Shown: piece by piece, positions 1-11,479 of the stretch
Layout: each line of letters begins with the position of its first letter
How positions within the stretch are numbered: the stretch's first letter is position 1
Assembly: GCF_024349685.1 (NCBI RefSeq)
Contig: NZ_AP025944.1
Location: forward strand, 5,659,001-5,723,000
DNA length: 64,000 nucleotides
Source: Pseudomonas sp. LRP2-20
GTDB lineage: Bacteria > Pseudomonadota > Gammaproteobacteria > Pseudomonadales > Pseudomonadaceae
Direction of reading: 5' to 3'
Program-made: the position numbers and the translations under genes
The notes under the pieces: model-generated
The model's input: only the letters and a program-made list of their open reading frames with translations
What the model was told of the DNA's origin: nothing
Databases searched by the model: none

Positions 1-1072
1 GGGCATCGGCAATCGCGACCACCTGCAGGCCAGCGTCGTGCCAGTCGAGCGCGGCGCGGTAGGCGTGGTCGTTGTTGGTCGACAGCACCAGCTTGCGGCC
101 CGGGGCCACGCCGTAACGGCGTACGTAGGTGGACACGGCACCGGCCAGCATGTTGCCCGGCAGGTCGTTGTTGCTGTACACCAGCGGGCGCTCGTGGGCG
201 CCGGCAGCCAGGACCACGCGCTTGGCGCGCACGCGATGCACGCGGTGGCGAACCTGGCCGATCGGGGCGCGGTCGCCGAGGTGGTCGGTGAGGCGCTCGT
301 GGATGGTCAGGAAGTTATGGTCGTGGTAGCCGTTGACCGTGGCACGTGGCAGCAGGGTCACTTCCGGCAGGCTTTCCAGCTCTTTGACCACGGCGTTGAC
401 CCAGTCGGCGGCAGGCTTGCCGTCGAGGGTTTCGCGGGTGTCGAGCAGGCTGCCGCCGAACTCTTCCTGTTCGTCAGCCAGGATCACGCGGGCACCGCTG
501 CGGGCAGCGGCCAGCGCGGCAGCCAGGCCAGCAGGGCCGGCGCCGACGATCAGCACGTCACAGTGCTGGTTCATGTAGTCATAGGTGTCCGGGTCGTTCT
601 GCAGCGGCGCACGGCCCAGGCCGGCAGCCTTGCGGATGTACTTCTCGTACGTCATCCAGAACGATTTCGGGTACATGAAGGTTTTGTAGTAGAAGCCCGG
701 CGGCATCATGCTGCCGCCGACCTTGCCGAGGATGCCCATGACGTCGTTGTTGACGTTAGGCCAGCCGTTGGTGCTGGTGGCGACCAGGCCTGCGTACAGC
801 GCCTGCTGGGTGGCACGCACGTTGGGGATCTGGGTGGCTTCGCTGGAGCCGATCTGCAGGATGGCGTTCGGCTCTTCGGTACCAGCAGCGATGATGCCGC
901 GTGGGCGCGAGTACTTGAAGCTGCGGCCGACGATGTCGACGCCGTTGGCCAGCAACGCGGCGGCCAGGCTGTCACCGGCATAACCCTGGTAGGTCTTGCC
1001 GTTGAAGGTGAAGTTCAGGACCTTGCTGCGGTCGATACGGCCGCCGCTGGCGAGGCGATAGGTCTGGCTCAT
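1..1072 (-). CDS. soxA: Sarcosine oxidase alpha subunit, N-terminal part (runs off the left edge)
   Basis: Alpha subunit of heterotetrameric sarcosine oxidase, which oxidatively demethylates sarcosine to glycine and passes the one-carbon unit to tetrahydrofolate. About 357 codons are visible. The N-terminus (MSQTYRLASGGRID) leads into the cluster-free ferredoxin-like segment typical of SoxA (FKYSRPRGI). An NAD-binding Rossmann motif VGAGPAGLAAALAAA follows near residue 170. The C-terminal folate-binding half of this roughly 1000-aa protein lies outside the window. Its ATG overlaps the soxD stop (ATGA), implying translational coupling in a glyA-soxB-soxD-soxA operon. Confidence 0.95.
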   Translation of the reverse strand, partial: MSQTYRLASGGRIDRSKVLNFTFNGKTYQGYAGDSLAAALLANGVDIVGRSFKYSRPRGIIAAGTEEPNAILQIGSSEATQIPNVRATQQALYAGLVATSTNGWPNVNNDVMGILGKVGGSMMPPGFYYKTFMYPKSFWMTYEKYIRKAAGLGRAPLQNDPDTYDYMNQHCDVLIVGAGPAGLAAALAAARSGARVILADEQEEFGGSLLDTRETLDGKPAADWVNAVVKELESLPEVTLLPRATVNGYHDHNFLTIHERLTDHLGDRAPIGQVRHRVHRVRAKRVVLAAGAHERPLVYSNNDLPGNMLAGAVSTYVRRYGVAPGRKLVLSTNNDHAYRAALDWHDAGLQVVAIADA

Positions 1073-1404
1073 ACTTTTTCCCCTTGGCCTTTGACGGTCG
1101 ACGCTGCGCTGGCGGCTTTGCCGTTGGCGGTCACTTGCGGCTTCTCGCCAATCTTGTAGGTTTCCAGAATTTCGTAGGTCACGGTGTCGCGGGTGACGTT
1201 GAAGTACTGGCGGCAGCCGGCAACGTGGTCCCACAGTTCATGGTGAATCCCGCGCGGGTTGTCACGGTAGAACATGTAGGTACCCCACTCCTCGTCGGAG
1301 CAGGCGTTAGGGTCCAGCGGGCGGGCGATGTGCGCCTGGCCAGAGGCGTGGAACTCTTCTTCGGAGCGCAGCTCGCCGCAGTGGGGACAGAAAATATGCA
1401 ACAT
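1069..1404 (-). CDS. soxD: Sarcosine oxidase delta subunit
   Basis: Small zinc-binding delta subunit (111 aa) of tetrameric sarcosine oxidase. The N-terminus carries CPHCG (C6, C9), and H60 and C64 (DHVAGC) complete the zinc site known for SoxD. The reading frame stays open upstream of 1404, but that extension has no SoxD character, and the ATG giving MLHIFCPHCG is the family start. It lies 14 bp downstream of soxB and overlaps soxA by 4 bp. Confidence 0.95.
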   Translation of the reverse strand: MLHIFCPHCGELRSEEEFHASGQAHIARPLDPNACSDEEWGTYMFYRDNPRGIHHELWDHVAGCRQYFNVTRDTVTYEILETYKIGEKPQVTANGKAASAASTVKGQGEKV

Positions 1405-1418
1405 GACGGTGTCTCCGG

Positions 1419-2669
1419 TTAGTGGGCGACGGCGGCGGCGCCGTGTTCGTCGATCAGTGCGCCGTTGTAGAAACGGTCCATGGAGAACGGCGCGGCCAGT
1501 GGGTGCATTTCGCCCTTGGCCAGGCTCGCGGCGAAGACGTTGCCCGAACCCGGGGTCGCCTTGAAGCCGCCAGTACCCCAACCGCAGTTGAAGAACATGT
1601 TCTTGACCGGGGTCTTGGTGATGATCGGGCAAGCGTCCGGCGAGGTGTCGACGATGCCGCCCCACTGGCGGTTCATGCGCACGCGCGAGAGGTTCGGGAA
1701 CATTTCGACGATGGCCTGCAGGGTGTGCTCGATCACCGGGTACGAACCGCGCTGGCCATAGCCGACCCAGCCGTCGATACCGGCACCGATCACCAGGTCG
1801 CCCTTGTCGGACTGGCTGATGTAGCCGTGCACGGCGTTGGACATGATCACCGAGTCGATGATCGGTTTGATCGGCTCGGATACCAGTGCTTGCAGCGGGT
1901 GCGATTCCAGCGGCAGGCGGAAGCCGGCCAGCTTGGCCATGTGCCCGGAGTTACCGGCGGTGACCACGCCGACGCGCTTGGCGCCGATGAAGCCTTTGTT
2001 GGTCTCCACGCCGATGACCGCGCCGTTTTCCTTGCGGAAGCCGATCACTTCGGTCTGCTGGATCAGGTCCACGCCCAGGGCGTCGGCGGCACGGGCGAAG
2101 CCCCAGGCCACGGCGTCGTGACGGGCCACGCCACCACGGCGCTGAACGGTCGCGCCGAGGATCGGGTAGCGGGTGTTCTTGGAGCAATCCAGGTACGGGA
2201 TTTCGGCCGCGACCTGGGCAGTGTTCAGCAGTTCGCCGTCGACGCCGTTGAGGCGGTTGGCACTGACACGGCGCTCGGAGTCACGCATGTCCTGCAGGGT
2301 GTGGCACAGGTTGTAGACGCCGCGCTGGGAGAACATGACGTTGTAGTTGAGGTCCTGGGACAGGCCCTCCCACAGCTTCATGGCGTGCTCGTACAGGTGC
2401 GCCGACTCGTCCCACAGGTAGTTGGAACGCACGATGGTGGTGTTACGGGCGGTGTTGCCGCCGCCCAGGTAGCCCTTCTCGATCACGGCAACGTTGGTGA
2501 TGCCGTGCTCTTTGGCCAGGTAATAGGCCGTGGCCAGGCCATGGCCGCCACCGCCGACGATGACCACGTCATAGACCTTTTTAGGGGTCGGCGTGCGCCA
2601 CATGCGCTGCCAGTTCTCGTGGTGGCTGAGGGAGTGCTTGAAAAGGCCGAAGCCCGAGTAGCGTTGCAT
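1419..2669 (-). CDS. soxB: Sarcosine oxidase beta subunit
   Basis: Catalytic beta subunit (416 aa) carrying FAD and covalent FMN. It has an N-terminal dinucleotide-binding motif (GGGGHG, residues 39-44). H184 in the segment RHDAVAWG is the likely counterpart of the histidine to which FMN is covalently bound in this family; that assignment comes from motif comparison, not alignment. The C-terminus contains the DAO-fold signature ([17 protein letters not shown]). It follows glyA by 15 bp, so the operon couples sarcosine oxidation with serine hydroxymethyltransferase. Confidence 0.96.
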   Translation of the reverse strand: MQRYSGFGLFKHSLSHHENWQRMWRTPTPKKVYDVVIVGGGGHGLATAYYLAKEHGITNVAVIEKGYLGGGNTARNTTIVRSNYLWDESAHLYEHAMKLWEGLSQDLNYNVMFSQRGVYNLCHTLQDMRDSERRVSANRLNGVDGELLNTAQVAAEIPYLDCSKNTRYPILGATVQRRGGVARHDAVAWGFARAADALGVDLIQQTEVIGFRKENGAVIGVETNKGFIGAKRVGVVTAGNSGHMAKLAGFRLPLESHPLQALVSEPIKPIIDSVIMSNAVHGYISQSDKGDLVIGAGIDGWVGYGQRGSYPVIEHTLQAIVEMFPNLSRVRMNRQWGGIVDTSPDACPIITKTPVKNMFFNCGWGTGGFKATPGSGNVFAASLAKGEMHPLAAPFSMDRFYNGALIDEHGAAAVAH

Positions 2670-2684
2670 GGTCGTTTACTCCAC

Positions 2685-3938
<1,254 letters not shown>

Positions 3939-4076
3939 CGTGTATCTCCCGGCAGCGATCGTTTTTTGTCGTGGGGCACTGTGGCCCTTTGTGGCGATGT
4001 TATGACTGGCCGGGGCGGGTCAGATGCCTGCGCACGCCTTGCAATGGCGCGTTTACGACATTCGTTGCGGCGTTGG

Positions 4077-4185
4077 CCCCTTCGCGGGCAAGCCCGCTCC
4101 CACAAGGACCGCGCAGGTCTGGGCCAACACCTGTGCAAGGGCCTGCCACAATACTTATGGGAGCGGGCTGGCCCGCGAAGAGGCC
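4077..4185. repeat. REP pair (BIME-like)
   Basis: Two inverted copies of the P. putida REP palindrome (4077-4107 and 4157-4185) lie between the divergently transcribed glyA and ltaE. The right copy is slightly degenerate (GGGCTGGCCCGCGAAG). Confidence 0.85.
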
Positions 4186-4285
4186 GGTCCTGAGAACACG
4201 GAAACAAGCCCATGCACAGCTTGTATAGGCAACTGCTGAAACGATGGTTTAGAGTGCTGTTCTGCGTCGTTCACAGGACAGTGTC

Positions 4286-5326
4286 ATGACAGATAAGAGC
4301 CAACAATTCGCCAGCGACAACTATTCCGGTATCTGCCCCGAAGCCTGGGCGGCAATGGAGAAGGCCAACCACGGCCATGACCGCGCCTACGGCGACGACC
4401 AGTGGACCGAGCGCGCCTCGCAATACTTCCGCAACCTGTTCGAAACCGACTGCGAGGTGTTCTTCGCCTTCAACGGCACCGCCGCCAACTCCCTGGCCCT
4501 GGCCTCGCTGTGCCAGAGCTACCACAGCGTGATCTGCTCCGAGACCGCCCACGTCGAAACCGACGAATGCGGCGCGCCGGAGTTCTTCTCCAACGGCTCC
4601 AAGCTACTCACTGCACCCAGCGTCAACGGCAAGCTGACACCACAATCGATCCGCGAAGTGGCACTCAAACGCCAGGACATCCACTACCCCAAGCCGCGGG
4701 TGGTCACCATTACCCAGGCCACCGAGGTCGGTACCGTCTATCGCCCCGACGAGCTCAAGGCGATCAGCGCCACCTGCAAGGAGCTGGGCCTGAACCTGCA
4801 CATGGACGGCGCGCGCTTTACCAATGCCTGCGCGTTCCTCGGCTGCAGCCCGGCTGAGCTGACCTGGAAGGCCGGCGTCGATGTACTGTGCTTTGGCGGT
4901 ACCAAGAACGGCATGGCGGTGGGCGAGGCAATCCTGTTCTTCAACCGCCAGCTGGCCGAAGATTTCGACTACCGCTGCAAGCAGGCCGGGCAACTGGCGT
5001 CGAAAATGCGCTTCCTGTCGGCGCCGTGGGTCGGGCTGCTGGAGGATGGCGCCTGGTTGCGCCATGGCAATCATGCCAACCGTTGCGCGCAGTTGCTGGC
5101 CTCGTTGGTGAGTGACCTGCCAGGGGTGGAACTGATGTTCCCGGTGGAGGCCAACGGCGTGTTCCTGCAAATGCCGGAGCATGCGATAGAAGCACTGCGC
5201 GGCAAGGGGTGGCGGTTTTATACCTTCATCGGCAGTGGCGGGGCGCGGTTCATGTGCTCGTGGGATACCGAAGAAGCGCGGGTGCGGGACCTGGCGGCGG
5301 ATATCCGCAGCATCATCAGCGCCTGA
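4286..5326 (+). CDS. ltaE: Low-specificity L-threonine aldolase
   Basis: PLP-dependent fold-type I aldolase (346 aa) cleaving L-threonine/allo-threonine to glycine and acetaldehyde. The PLP lysine is K207 in CFGGTKNGM, and the substrate-side motif HMDGARF is at about 172-178. The start at 4286 is preceded by AGGACAG. It is divergent from glyA, with which it shares glycine as a metabolite. Confidence 0.93.
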   Translation: MTDKSQQFASDNYSGICPEAWAAMEKANHGHDRAYGDDQWTERASQYFRNLFETDCEVFFAFNGTAANSLALASLCQSYHSVICSETAHVETDECGAPEFFSNGSKLLTAPSVNGKLTPQSIREVALKRQDIHYPKPRVVTITQATEVGTVYRPDELKAISATCKELGLNLHMDGARFTNACAFLGCSPAELTWKAGVDVLCFGGTKNGMAVGEAILFFNRQLAEDFDYRCKQAGQLASKMRFLSAPWVGLLEDGAWLRHGNHANRCAQLLASLVSDLPGVELMFPVEANGVFLQMPEHAIEALRGKGWRFYTFIGSGGARFMCSWDTEEARVRDLAADIRSIISA

Positions 5327-5332
5327 TCGGCC

Positions 5333-5415
5333 GCATTCGCGGGCAAGCCCCACAGCTGAGGCGCCAACTTCAAGGTAGGCGCGGTACCTGTGGGAGCGGG
5401 CTTGCCCGCGAAGCA
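5333..5415. repeat. REP pair
   Basis: Inverted REP copies; the left one is truncated (CGCGGGCAAGCCCCACAG) and the right one complete. They lie between the convergent ltaE and chemoreceptor genes. Confidence 0.8.
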
Positions 5416-5427
5416 TCCAGCACCTAT

Positions 5428-7365
5428 CTAGAGTTTGAAACCACCCATCTGCCGCGCCAGGTCATCGGCCAGCCCGCGCAACGCCTGGCACTCCTCCCGG
5501 CAGCCCTGCACCTCGGCCGCTGTTTCCCGCGCCAGATCAGAAATGCCCTGCACCGTCCGGTTGATTTCCTCGGTCACCGCCGATTGTTCTTCAGTTGCCG
5601 TGGCCACCTGATGGTTCATGTCGCTGATGTGCTCGACCTGATCGGTAATCGCGCCCAACGAGGCCCCGGTGCGCTGGCTCGACTCCACACCACTGCCGGT
5701 CGCCTGCTGCCCTGCCTGCATCGAACTCACCGCCGAGCCCGCGCCCTGCTTGAGGCGCTGGATCATTTGCTGCACTTCATCGGTGGACAGCTGCGTGCGC
5801 CGTGCCAGGGTTCGTACTTCATCGGCCACCACTGCAAAGCCACGGCCCATCTCCCCCGCCCTCGCCGCTTCGATGGCGGCATTCAGCGCCAGCAGGTTGG
5901 TCTGTTCGGAAATGCTGCGTATCACCGCCAGTACTTCATCGATCGAGGCAACTTCTTCAGCCAGCTGGCTCACCGCATCAGCTGCCTTGCCGATATCACC
6001 CGACATACCTTCGATGCCCTGGATCGAGCGCCGCACCACCTCTCGGGCCTGCAACGCTTCGTCGCGGGCCGACTGCGAAGCCTCGGCCGCGTCACCCGCA
6101 TTGCGGGCGATGTCCTGAACGGTCAGCCCCATCTCATGCACAGCGGTGGCGACCATCTCGGTCATTTCCTGCTGGCGCCCGGAGCGTTCGGCGGTGTTAT
6201 CCACCACCTGGGCCACCTGCCCCACGGCCTGATGCAGGCGCTCACTGGTGCGCAGCACCTCGCCGATCAGGCTGCGCTGGCTGTCGAGGAAGCGGTTGAA
6301 ACCACGGGCCAGATCGCCCAGTTCATCCTGGCGGGCATCATCCAGACGGTGACTGAGGTCGCCACCGCCACTGCCGATCTGTACCAGCGCGGCGGTGACG
6401 CGGCGGATCGGGCGCACCAGACCGCGCGCCAGCCACACCACCAGCAACAAGGAGATCAACGCCACCGCGCCACCGATCAGGCTGGTCAGCCACACCGCGT
6501 GGCGCATCGGTGCGTAGATGTCCGATTCAGGCACCTCGGCCACCAAGGTCCAGTTGAGGTCACGCAGCGGCAGGCCAAGGGCAACATAGGTTTCGCCATC
6601 GCGGCTGAAGCGGCTGCTCTGCAACGTGCCTGCCTGTGCCATAACCGCTTTCGCCGCCTCGGCGCCAATCTGCTCGGCCAGCTGACGCTTGCCGCTGAAG
6701 GCGTTATCCGGGTGCACTTGAATCAGCCCGTCGTTGCGCACCAGGAACACCTTGCCGTGCTCGCCGAAGCTGAAGTCGTGGATCAGCTTCGACAACTCGC
6801 TCATGCGCAAGCCCATGCCGGCCACACCCACCAGCTGGCCGGCCTTTTCCACGCGATAGTCGATGAACAGCGCCAGCTCGCCGGTGGAGCCGTCGATATC
6901 GATATTGACCAGGCGCTCGGCGCCGCTGTCGATGTAGCCGTAGAACCAGGCGTCCTTGGGGTTGGTACGGCTCAGGGTGCGGTCGAGCCCCTTTTCGTTG
7001 TAGTAGTGACCGGTACTGGTGGCGGCGAACATGGTGGTGAAGGCCTGGTTGCGTTGCCGGGAGGCTTCCAGGTATTCGACGAAGCGAGCCGCCTCGGCGG
7101 GGTTTTCACCCGCCGCTAGCCAGTCGCGCAGCAGGGTGTTGCCAGCGATGTCGGCTGCGGCCACCAGGGGCTGGCCGAGCATGCGCTCGATATCGTTGCG
7201 GATCGCTTCGATGCTGGCCGGCAAGGCCGTATCGACCAGGTAACGTTCGGTCAGGCGGTTGAGCGCCACCGTGAAGATGACCACCACCACCAGGATGCTC
7301 GCCAACAGGGCGGCGCCCATGCTCGCGATCAATTGCCACTGGATGCTCTTACGCCAGATACGCAT
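5428..7365 (-). CDS. Methyl-accepting chemotaxis protein with dCache-type sensor domain (McpH-like)
   Basis: Transmembrane chemoreceptor of about 645 aa. One membrane helix lies near residues 10-35 and a second near 285-310. Between them is a periplasmic domain of about 250 residues typical of double-Cache sensors, followed by HAMP and a signalling domain with the hairpin tip [20 protein letters not shown]. The start at 7365 has GGGGAG at 7-nt spacing; an ATG 6 bp upstream (7371) is too close to that site. From synteny I recall this locus in P. putida KT2440 as the purine receptor McpH (PP_0320); that identity is inference and cannot be confirmed here. Confidence 0.9.
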   Translation of the reverse strand: MRIWRKSIQWQLIASMGAALLASILVVVVIFTVALNRLTERYLVDTALPASIEAIRNDIERMLGQPLVAAADIAGNTLLRDWLAAGENPAEAARFVEYLEASRQRNQAFTTMFAATSTGHYYNEKGLDRTLSRTNPKDAWFYGYIDSGAERLVNIDIDGSTGELALFIDYRVEKAGQLVGVAGMGLRMSELSKLIHDFSFGEHGKVFLVRNDGLIQVHPDNAFSGKRQLAEQIGAEAAKAVMAQAGTLQSSRFSRDGETYVALGLPLRDLNWTLVAEVPESDIYAPMRHAVWLTSLIGGAVALISLLLVVWLARGLVRPIRRVTAALVQIGSGGGDLSHRLDDARQDELGDLARGFNRFLDSQRSLIGEVLRTSERLHQAVGQVAQVVDNTAERSGRQQEMTEMVATAVHEMGLTVQDIARNAGDAAEASQSARDEALQAREVVRRSIQGIEGMSGDIGKAADAVSQLAEEVASIDEVLAVIRSISEQTNLLALNAAIEAARAGEMGRGFAVVADEVRTLARRTQLSTDEVQQMIQRLKQGAGSAVSSMQAGQQATGSGVESSQRTGASLGAITDQVEHISDMNHQVATATEEQSAVTEEINRTVQGISDLARETAAEVQGCREECQALRGLADDLARQMGGFKL

Positions 7366-7455
7366 GCCCATGCTCCCCGCCAATTATTGTTTTGCGGGAA
7401 GTGTATACACTTGCGTATTCAGTTAATCCAGTGATCTGGAACAACAACGCCGTTC

Positions 7456-7530
7456 ATGTGGGAGCGGGCTTGCCCGCGAATGCGACGGCGTATTCACCAT
7501 CGTATTCGCGGGCAAGCCCGCTCCCACAGA
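7456..7530. repeat. REP pair
   Basis: Two complete inverted REP copies between the chemoreceptor start and the end of the zapA-like gene. Confidence 0.85.
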
Positions 7531-7544
7531 GGGCCAGCACGTAC

Positions 7545-7847
7545 TTACTGTTCGGCGATGGTCCGGACGATGGCGTCCACCGTAGCGTCGATCTGCGCCT
7601 GGGTACGCTCGAGGGTCTGCTGGTGTTCCTTCTGCAGTTCGACCTGCTTGGAACACAGGTTCAGCGCGGCCAGCACCAGCAGCTTGTCGCCGATCAGGGT
7701 CGGGTACGAACGCTTGGTCTCGGCCAGGGCGGTGTTGAGCATCCGCACCGCCTGCGCCAGGGTTTCCTCCTGGCCTTCGGGCGCCTTGATCGAATAGTCG
7801 CTGCCGAGGATCGATACGACATTGATCGGCTGCGCTTGCAGTCTCAT
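7545..7847 (-). CDS. zapA: ZapA-like cell division protein
   Basis: Protein of 100 aa with the ZapA pattern: an N-terminal NVVSILGSDYSIKAPEGQEETL followed by a long helix (LNTALAETKRSYPTLIGDKLLVLAALNL) that forms the dimer/coiled-coil. ZapA bundles FtsZ filaments at the Z-ring. Its ATG overlaps the stop of the upstream coiled-coil gene (ATGA). Pseudomonas zapA normally sits beside 6S RNA and a 5-formyl-THF cycloligase gene. Neither is visible here, so this may be a second copy or a relocated pair. Confidence 0.8.
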   Translation of the reverse strand: MRLQAQPINVVSILGSDYSIKAPEGQEETLAQAVRMLNTALAETKRSYPTLIGDKLLVLAALNLCSKQVELQKEHQQTLERTQAQIDATVDAIVRTIAEQ

Positions 7848-8074
7848 GCGCCGACGACGCCTGCACTGGCGCGCTCGACCAGCGCCTGGATACGCGCAGC
7901 GGTGGCGCCGTGCTTCTCTTCCTGCTCCATCAGCGACAGCTGCAGGGTTTCGTTCTCTTCCTTGGCCTGGGCCAGTGCCTGGCCGAGGGTGGTGTTCTGC
8001 TCGGTGAGTTGAGCGTTTTTCTGCATCAGGTCGCTGACCAGTTGCTCGAGTTGATTCAGGGAGGCTTCCAGCAT
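7844..8074 (-). CDS. ZapB-like small coiled-coil protein (TIGR02449-type)
   Basis: A 76-aa, almost entirely helical protein with heptad pattern (LNQLEQLVSDLMQKNAQLTE, then a second helix LQLSLMEQEEKHGATAARIQ). It matches the small coiled-coil family usually encoded just upstream of zapA in gammaproteobacteria. The 4-bp overlap with zapA indicates co-translation. Function is inferred only from context and the coiled-coil. Confidence 0.75.
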   Translation of the reverse strand: MLEASLNQLEQLVSDLMQKNAQLTEQNTTLGQALAQAKEENETLQLSLMEQEEKHGATAARIQALVERASAGVVGA

Positions 8075-8261
8075 GGGTCTATCTCGGGTTGTTGCAAAGG
8101 GCGCACACGATAAAGAAAAGCGTGAGCCCCCGCCATTAAATATCGGATTCTTAAGGTTTCTACCCCGCAGATTGACAGGGTATCGGGCCCCTTGTTCCGA
8201 CCTGGGTCAACCGCCGGTCAGGTAACCGGACAGTGAGCTGAAAACTTTCATCTGTTCATCC

Positions 8262-8288
8262 TCAAGACTGATCAGTCACGACCGATAG
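8262..8288 (+). promoter_or_regulatory. Candidate FliA (sigma-28) promoter for the chemoreceptor gene
   Basis: TCAAG at 8262-8266 and CCGATAG at 8282-8288 match the Pseudomonas flagellar-class promoter pattern TCAAG-N15-(G)CCGATA. It lies about 60 bp upstream of the chemoreceptor ATG at 8351, as expected for a motility-regulon gene. Confidence 0.5.
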
Positions 8289-8350
8289 ACAGGTAGGTCA
8301 TATTCCGTCGCACGGACCGCGCCTCCTCACATCCTCCCTGGACTCTCTCC

Positions 8351-9976
8351 ATGTCACTACGCAACATGAACATCGCCCCGCGCGCGTTGCTCGGGTTCGC
8401 TCTGATCGGCGCCCTCATGCTCGGCCTTGGTATCTTCTCGCTCATGCAGATGGGCAACATCCGACAGGCCGGCGTGACCATCGAAGTAAACAGCGTGCCC
8501 AGCATCAAGACGCTCGATGAACTGGCTGCGCTCAACCTGCGCATGCGCACACTGTCCTACCGGCTGCTGCTCAACCGCGAACCGGAAACCCAGCGCGACA
8601 CCCTCAATCTGCTGGACCAGCGCAACGCCCAGATCGAACGTGCCCGCCAGGCCTACCTGCCAATGATCACGGCAGCCGACGAGCGGGCTGCCTTCGAGCA
8701 GTACACCCAACTGCTCAACCAGTATCGCCAGCTCGAGTCACGCATGCGCAGCCTGAGCCAGGCCGACCGCCTGGACGAACTGCGTGACCTGCTCAATCGC
8801 GACCTGCTGGCCAACTCCGAACAGATCAACAAGGTCATGGAGACCCTGGTCCAGATCAACACCGAGCAGACCCGCACCACCAATGAAACCGCCGCCAACC
8901 AGTACGACAGCGCGTTCGCCCTGGTAATCGGCTTGTTGGTTGCCGCCACTGCCCTGACCTTCCTTTGCGCATTCCTGCTGACCCGCAGCATCGTCAAACC
9001 GATCGAAGAAGCACTGCAGGCCGCCGAACAGGTGGCCGACGGTGACCTGACCAAGGTCATCCGCGCCGAAGGCACCGACGAAGCAGCCCGGCTGCAACGC
9101 GCCATGGCCCGCATGCAGGACAAGCTGCGCGACACCTTGCAACTGATCGCCGGTTCCGCCACCCAGCTGGCCTCGGCGGCCGAGGAGCTGAACTGCGTCA
9201 CCGACGAAAGCGCCCGCGGCCTGCAACAGCAGAACAATGAAATCGAACAGGCGGCGACCGCCGTCACCGAGATGACCAGCGCCGTGGAAGAAGTCGCGCG
9301 CAATGCGGTCAGCACCTCGGAGGCCTCCAGCGAAGCCAGCCGCTCGGCCGGCGACGGCCGTGACCTGGTGATGGAAACCGTCGGCGCCATCGAGCGCATG
9401 AGCACGGACGTGCAGGGCACCGCCAAGCTGGTCACTCACCTGGCCGAACAATCGCGCGACATCGGCAAGGTGCTCGATGTGATCCGCGGCCTGGCCGACC
9501 AGACCAACCTGCTGGCGCTGAATGCTGCGATCGAAGCGGCACGCGCCGGTGAGGCCGGGCGTGGTTTTGCCGTGGTGGCGGATGAAGTGCGGGCACTGGC
9601 CCATCGCACCCAGCAGTCGACCAGCGAGATCGAACGCATGATCGGCAGCATCCAGGGCGGTACCGAAGAGGCGGTGGAATCGATGCGCACCAGCACCGAG
9701 CGCGCCGAGTCGACGCTGAACATCGCCAAGGGAGCCGGCATGGCGCTGGACACCATTGCTGCCGCCGTGGCGCAGATCAACGAGCGTAACCTGGTGATTG
9801 CCAGTGCGGCCGAAGAACAGGCCCAGGTGGCGCGGGAGGTGGACCGCAACCTGGTGAACATCAATGACCTGTCGGTGCAGAGTGCTACCGGGGCGCATCA
9901 GACCAGCGCGGCGAGTGCCGAGCTGTCGCGCCTGGCGGTGGACCTTAACAGTCTGGTCGCCCGCTTCCGCACCTGA
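8351..9976 (+). CDS. Methyl-accepting chemotaxis protein with four-helix-bundle sensor
   Basis: Chemoreceptor of 541 aa. TM1 is at about residues 10-32 and a helical periplasmic domain at about 33-190 looks like a 4HB_MCP sensor ([20 protein letters not shown]). TM2 is at about 190-213, followed by HAMP. The signalling hairpin contains [20 protein letters not shown]. It is divergent from the zapA-like pair. The ligand cannot be inferred from the sequence. No C-terminal CheR-tethering pentapeptide is visible. Confidence 0.92.
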   Translation: MSLRNMNIAPRALLGFALIGALMLGLGIFSLMQMGNIRQAGVTIEVNSVPSIKTLDELAALNLRMRTLSYRLLLNREPETQRDTLNLLDQRNAQIERARQAYLPMITAADERAAFEQYTQLLNQYRQLESRMRSLSQADRLDELRDLLNRDLLANSEQINKVMETLVQINTEQTRTTNETAANQYDSAFALVIGLLVAATALTFLCAFLLTRSIVKPIEEALQAAEQVADGDLTKVIRAEGTDEAARLQRAMARMQDKLRDTLQLIAGSATQLASAAEELNCVTDESARGLQQQNNEIEQAATAVTEMTSAVEEVARNAVSTSEASSEASRSAGDGRDLVMETVGAIERMSTDVQGTAKLVTHLAEQSRDIGKVLDVIRGLADQTNLLALNAAIEAARAGEAGRGFAVVADEVRALAHRTQQSTSEIERMIGSIQGGTEEAVESMRTSTERAESTLNIAKGAGMALDTIAAAVAQINERNLVIASAAEEQAQVAREVDRNLVNINDLSVQSATGAHQTSAASAELSRLAVDLNSLVARFRT

Positions 9977-9978
9977 AA

Positions 9979-10062
9979 GCATTCGCAGGCAAGCCCGCTC
10001 CCACAGGATCACCGCTCTGTTCAAGACTGCGGTGAACCTGTGGGAGCGGGCCTGCCCGCGAA
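9979..10062. repeat. REP pair
   Basis: Inverted REP copies between the convergent chemoreceptor and gbcB genes; both have single-base deviations from the core (GCAGGC, GGGCCTGCC). Confidence 0.8.
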
Positions 10063-10083
10063 AAACCCAGACTGGCCGCTGGA

Positions 10084-11184
10084 TCAGTAATCGATCCGCA
10101 CGTCCCCTTTCGGCACACTGCAGCACGACAGGATGTAGCCCTCGGCTTCGTCTTCCTCGGTAATCCCGCCGTTGTGCTCCATCTCCACTTCGCCACCCAG
10201 CTTGAGCACCTTGCAGGTCCCGCAGATACCCATGCCGCAGGCTTTCGGGATCATCAGCCCAACTTTCGCCGCCGCCGCATGCACCGTCTCGCCCGGAGCG
10301 ACGCGGATGCTCCGCTCGCTGCCGATGAATTCCACCAGGTTGAGGTCCGAAGCATCCACTTCCGGTGCATCGGCCGCCTGCTCGGCATGCTCCACCGCAT
10401 CGGCCTTGGCCTCTGCCGGCGTCGCGCCGAACGATTCCTCGTGGTAGTTCTTCATGTCGAAGCCGACCGCTTCGAGCATGCGCTTCACCGCGCTCATGTA
10501 CGGCGTCGGGCCACAGCAGAACACCACGCGTTCCATGTAGTCCGGCGCGATCAGCTCCATCAGGCGCTGGTTCAGGTAACCGCGATAACCCGCCCAAGGC
10601 TCACCCAGCCCATGCTTCTCGCAGATGATGTGCAGGCTGAAGTTGGGAATGCGCGAGGCCATCTGTTCCAGCTCGCGGTGATAGATGATGTCCTTCGGCG
10701 AGCGGGCACTGTGCACGAACACCATGTCGACGTTGGCGTTGGTGTCGTAGAACCAGCGCGCCATCGACATCACTGGGGTGATGCCTACGCCGCCCGAAAG
10801 GTACAGCACCTTCGGCGCCGGGAAATCGATGGCGTTGAACAGCCCCACCGGCCCGTGCACCGGCAGCTCGGCGCCTTCGTGCATGGTGTCGTGGAGGAAG
10901 TTGGACACCAGCCCGCCCGGAACGCGCTTGACCGTGATCGAGAAGCTGTAGGGCACCGACGGCGAACTGGAGATGGTGTAAGAGCGCATCACCGGCTTGC
11001 CTTCGATTTCCAGCTCCAGGGTGACGAACTGCCCGGGCTTGAAGAAGAACATGATCGGCTGGTCAGCCATGAAGCAGAAGGTGCGCACGTCCCAGGTCTC
11101 CTGGATGACCTTGACGCAGCGCACGATGTGGCGGCCGTTGGCCCAGGTCTGGGTGGTGACCGGATTGAGGAAGGTATCGGACAT
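10084..11184 (-). CDS. gbcB: Glycine betaine monooxygenase, reductase component
   Basis: NAD(P)H-dependent flavin/2Fe-2S reductase (366 aa) feeding electrons to the Rieske oxygenase GbcA for N-demethylation of glycine betaine to dimethylglycine. It has an N-terminal FAD domain (RSYTISSS), an NAD domain (SGGVGITPVMS; FCCGPTPYM) and a C-terminal plant-type ferredoxin with C316-x4-C321-x2-C324 and C354. Two ATGs are possible. The one at 11184 has GGAG at 6-nt spacing, while the one at 11190 abuts it, so I chose 11184. It is divergent from gbcA. Confidence 0.95.
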   Translation of the reverse strand: MSDTFLNPVTTQTWANGRHIVRCVKVIQETWDVRTFCFMADQPIMFFFKPGQFVTLELEIEGKPVMRSYTISSSPSVPYSFSITVKRVPGGLVSNFLHDTMHEGAELPVHGPVGLFNAIDFPAPKVLYLSGGVGITPVMSMARWFYDTNANVDMVFVHSARSPKDIIYHRELEQMASRIPNFSLHIICEKHGLGEPWAGYRGYLNQRLMELIAPDYMERVVFCCGPTPYMSAVKRMLEAVGFDMKNYHEESFGATPAEAKADAVEHAEQAADAPEVDASDLNLVEFIGSERSIRVAPGETVHAAAAKVGLMIPKACGMGICGTCKVLKLGGEVEMEHNGGITEEDEAEGYILSCCSVPKGDVRIDY

Positions 11185-11479
11185 GTTCATCTCCAGCGGC
11201 CGACTATGGCCCTTTTTATGGCTTGGATAATGCGCAAGCTGAAGACGACGTACATTCCTGCCAGCGACATCGGCGTGCTTATCGCGACCAGCCCCGCGCC
11301 ACAAGGGCTGGCGCGTCGTAATTCAAATCGGCCATGTCGCCCATGGATACGGTTCATGGCGTCTTCGGACGCACACTCCACGGCAAAAGAACCTGCTGTT
11401 TTGCGACAGACAGCCTTGCGGCACCACAACAACGATTAGCCACCTTTTGCCGGCCGCACACGGCCCCGAGGAATACACG
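11185..11479. promoter_or_regulatory. Divergent gbcB-gbcA promoter region
   Basis: A 295-bp gap between the divergent gbc genes, expected to hold the GbdR-controlled promoters. Two GTCGC occurrences on the minus strand lie 20 bp apart. I could not find a clean 21-bp tandem repeat like those near cbcX and caiX, so the operator is not assigned. Confidence 0.4.

Noticed and set aside
3939..4076. A glycine riboswitch upstream of glyA
   Set aside because: I could not recognise the conserved tandem aptamer core in either strand.
7384..7544. 6S RNA (ssrS) beside the zapA-like gene
   Set aside because: The downstream sequence is a REP pair and then a chemoreceptor; no 6S-like central bubble structure is visible.
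8738..10597. A 619-codon minus-strand frame opposite the chemoreceptor and gbcB
   Set aside because: Shadow of the chemoreceptor gene; it spans a REP pair and has no start signal or domain.
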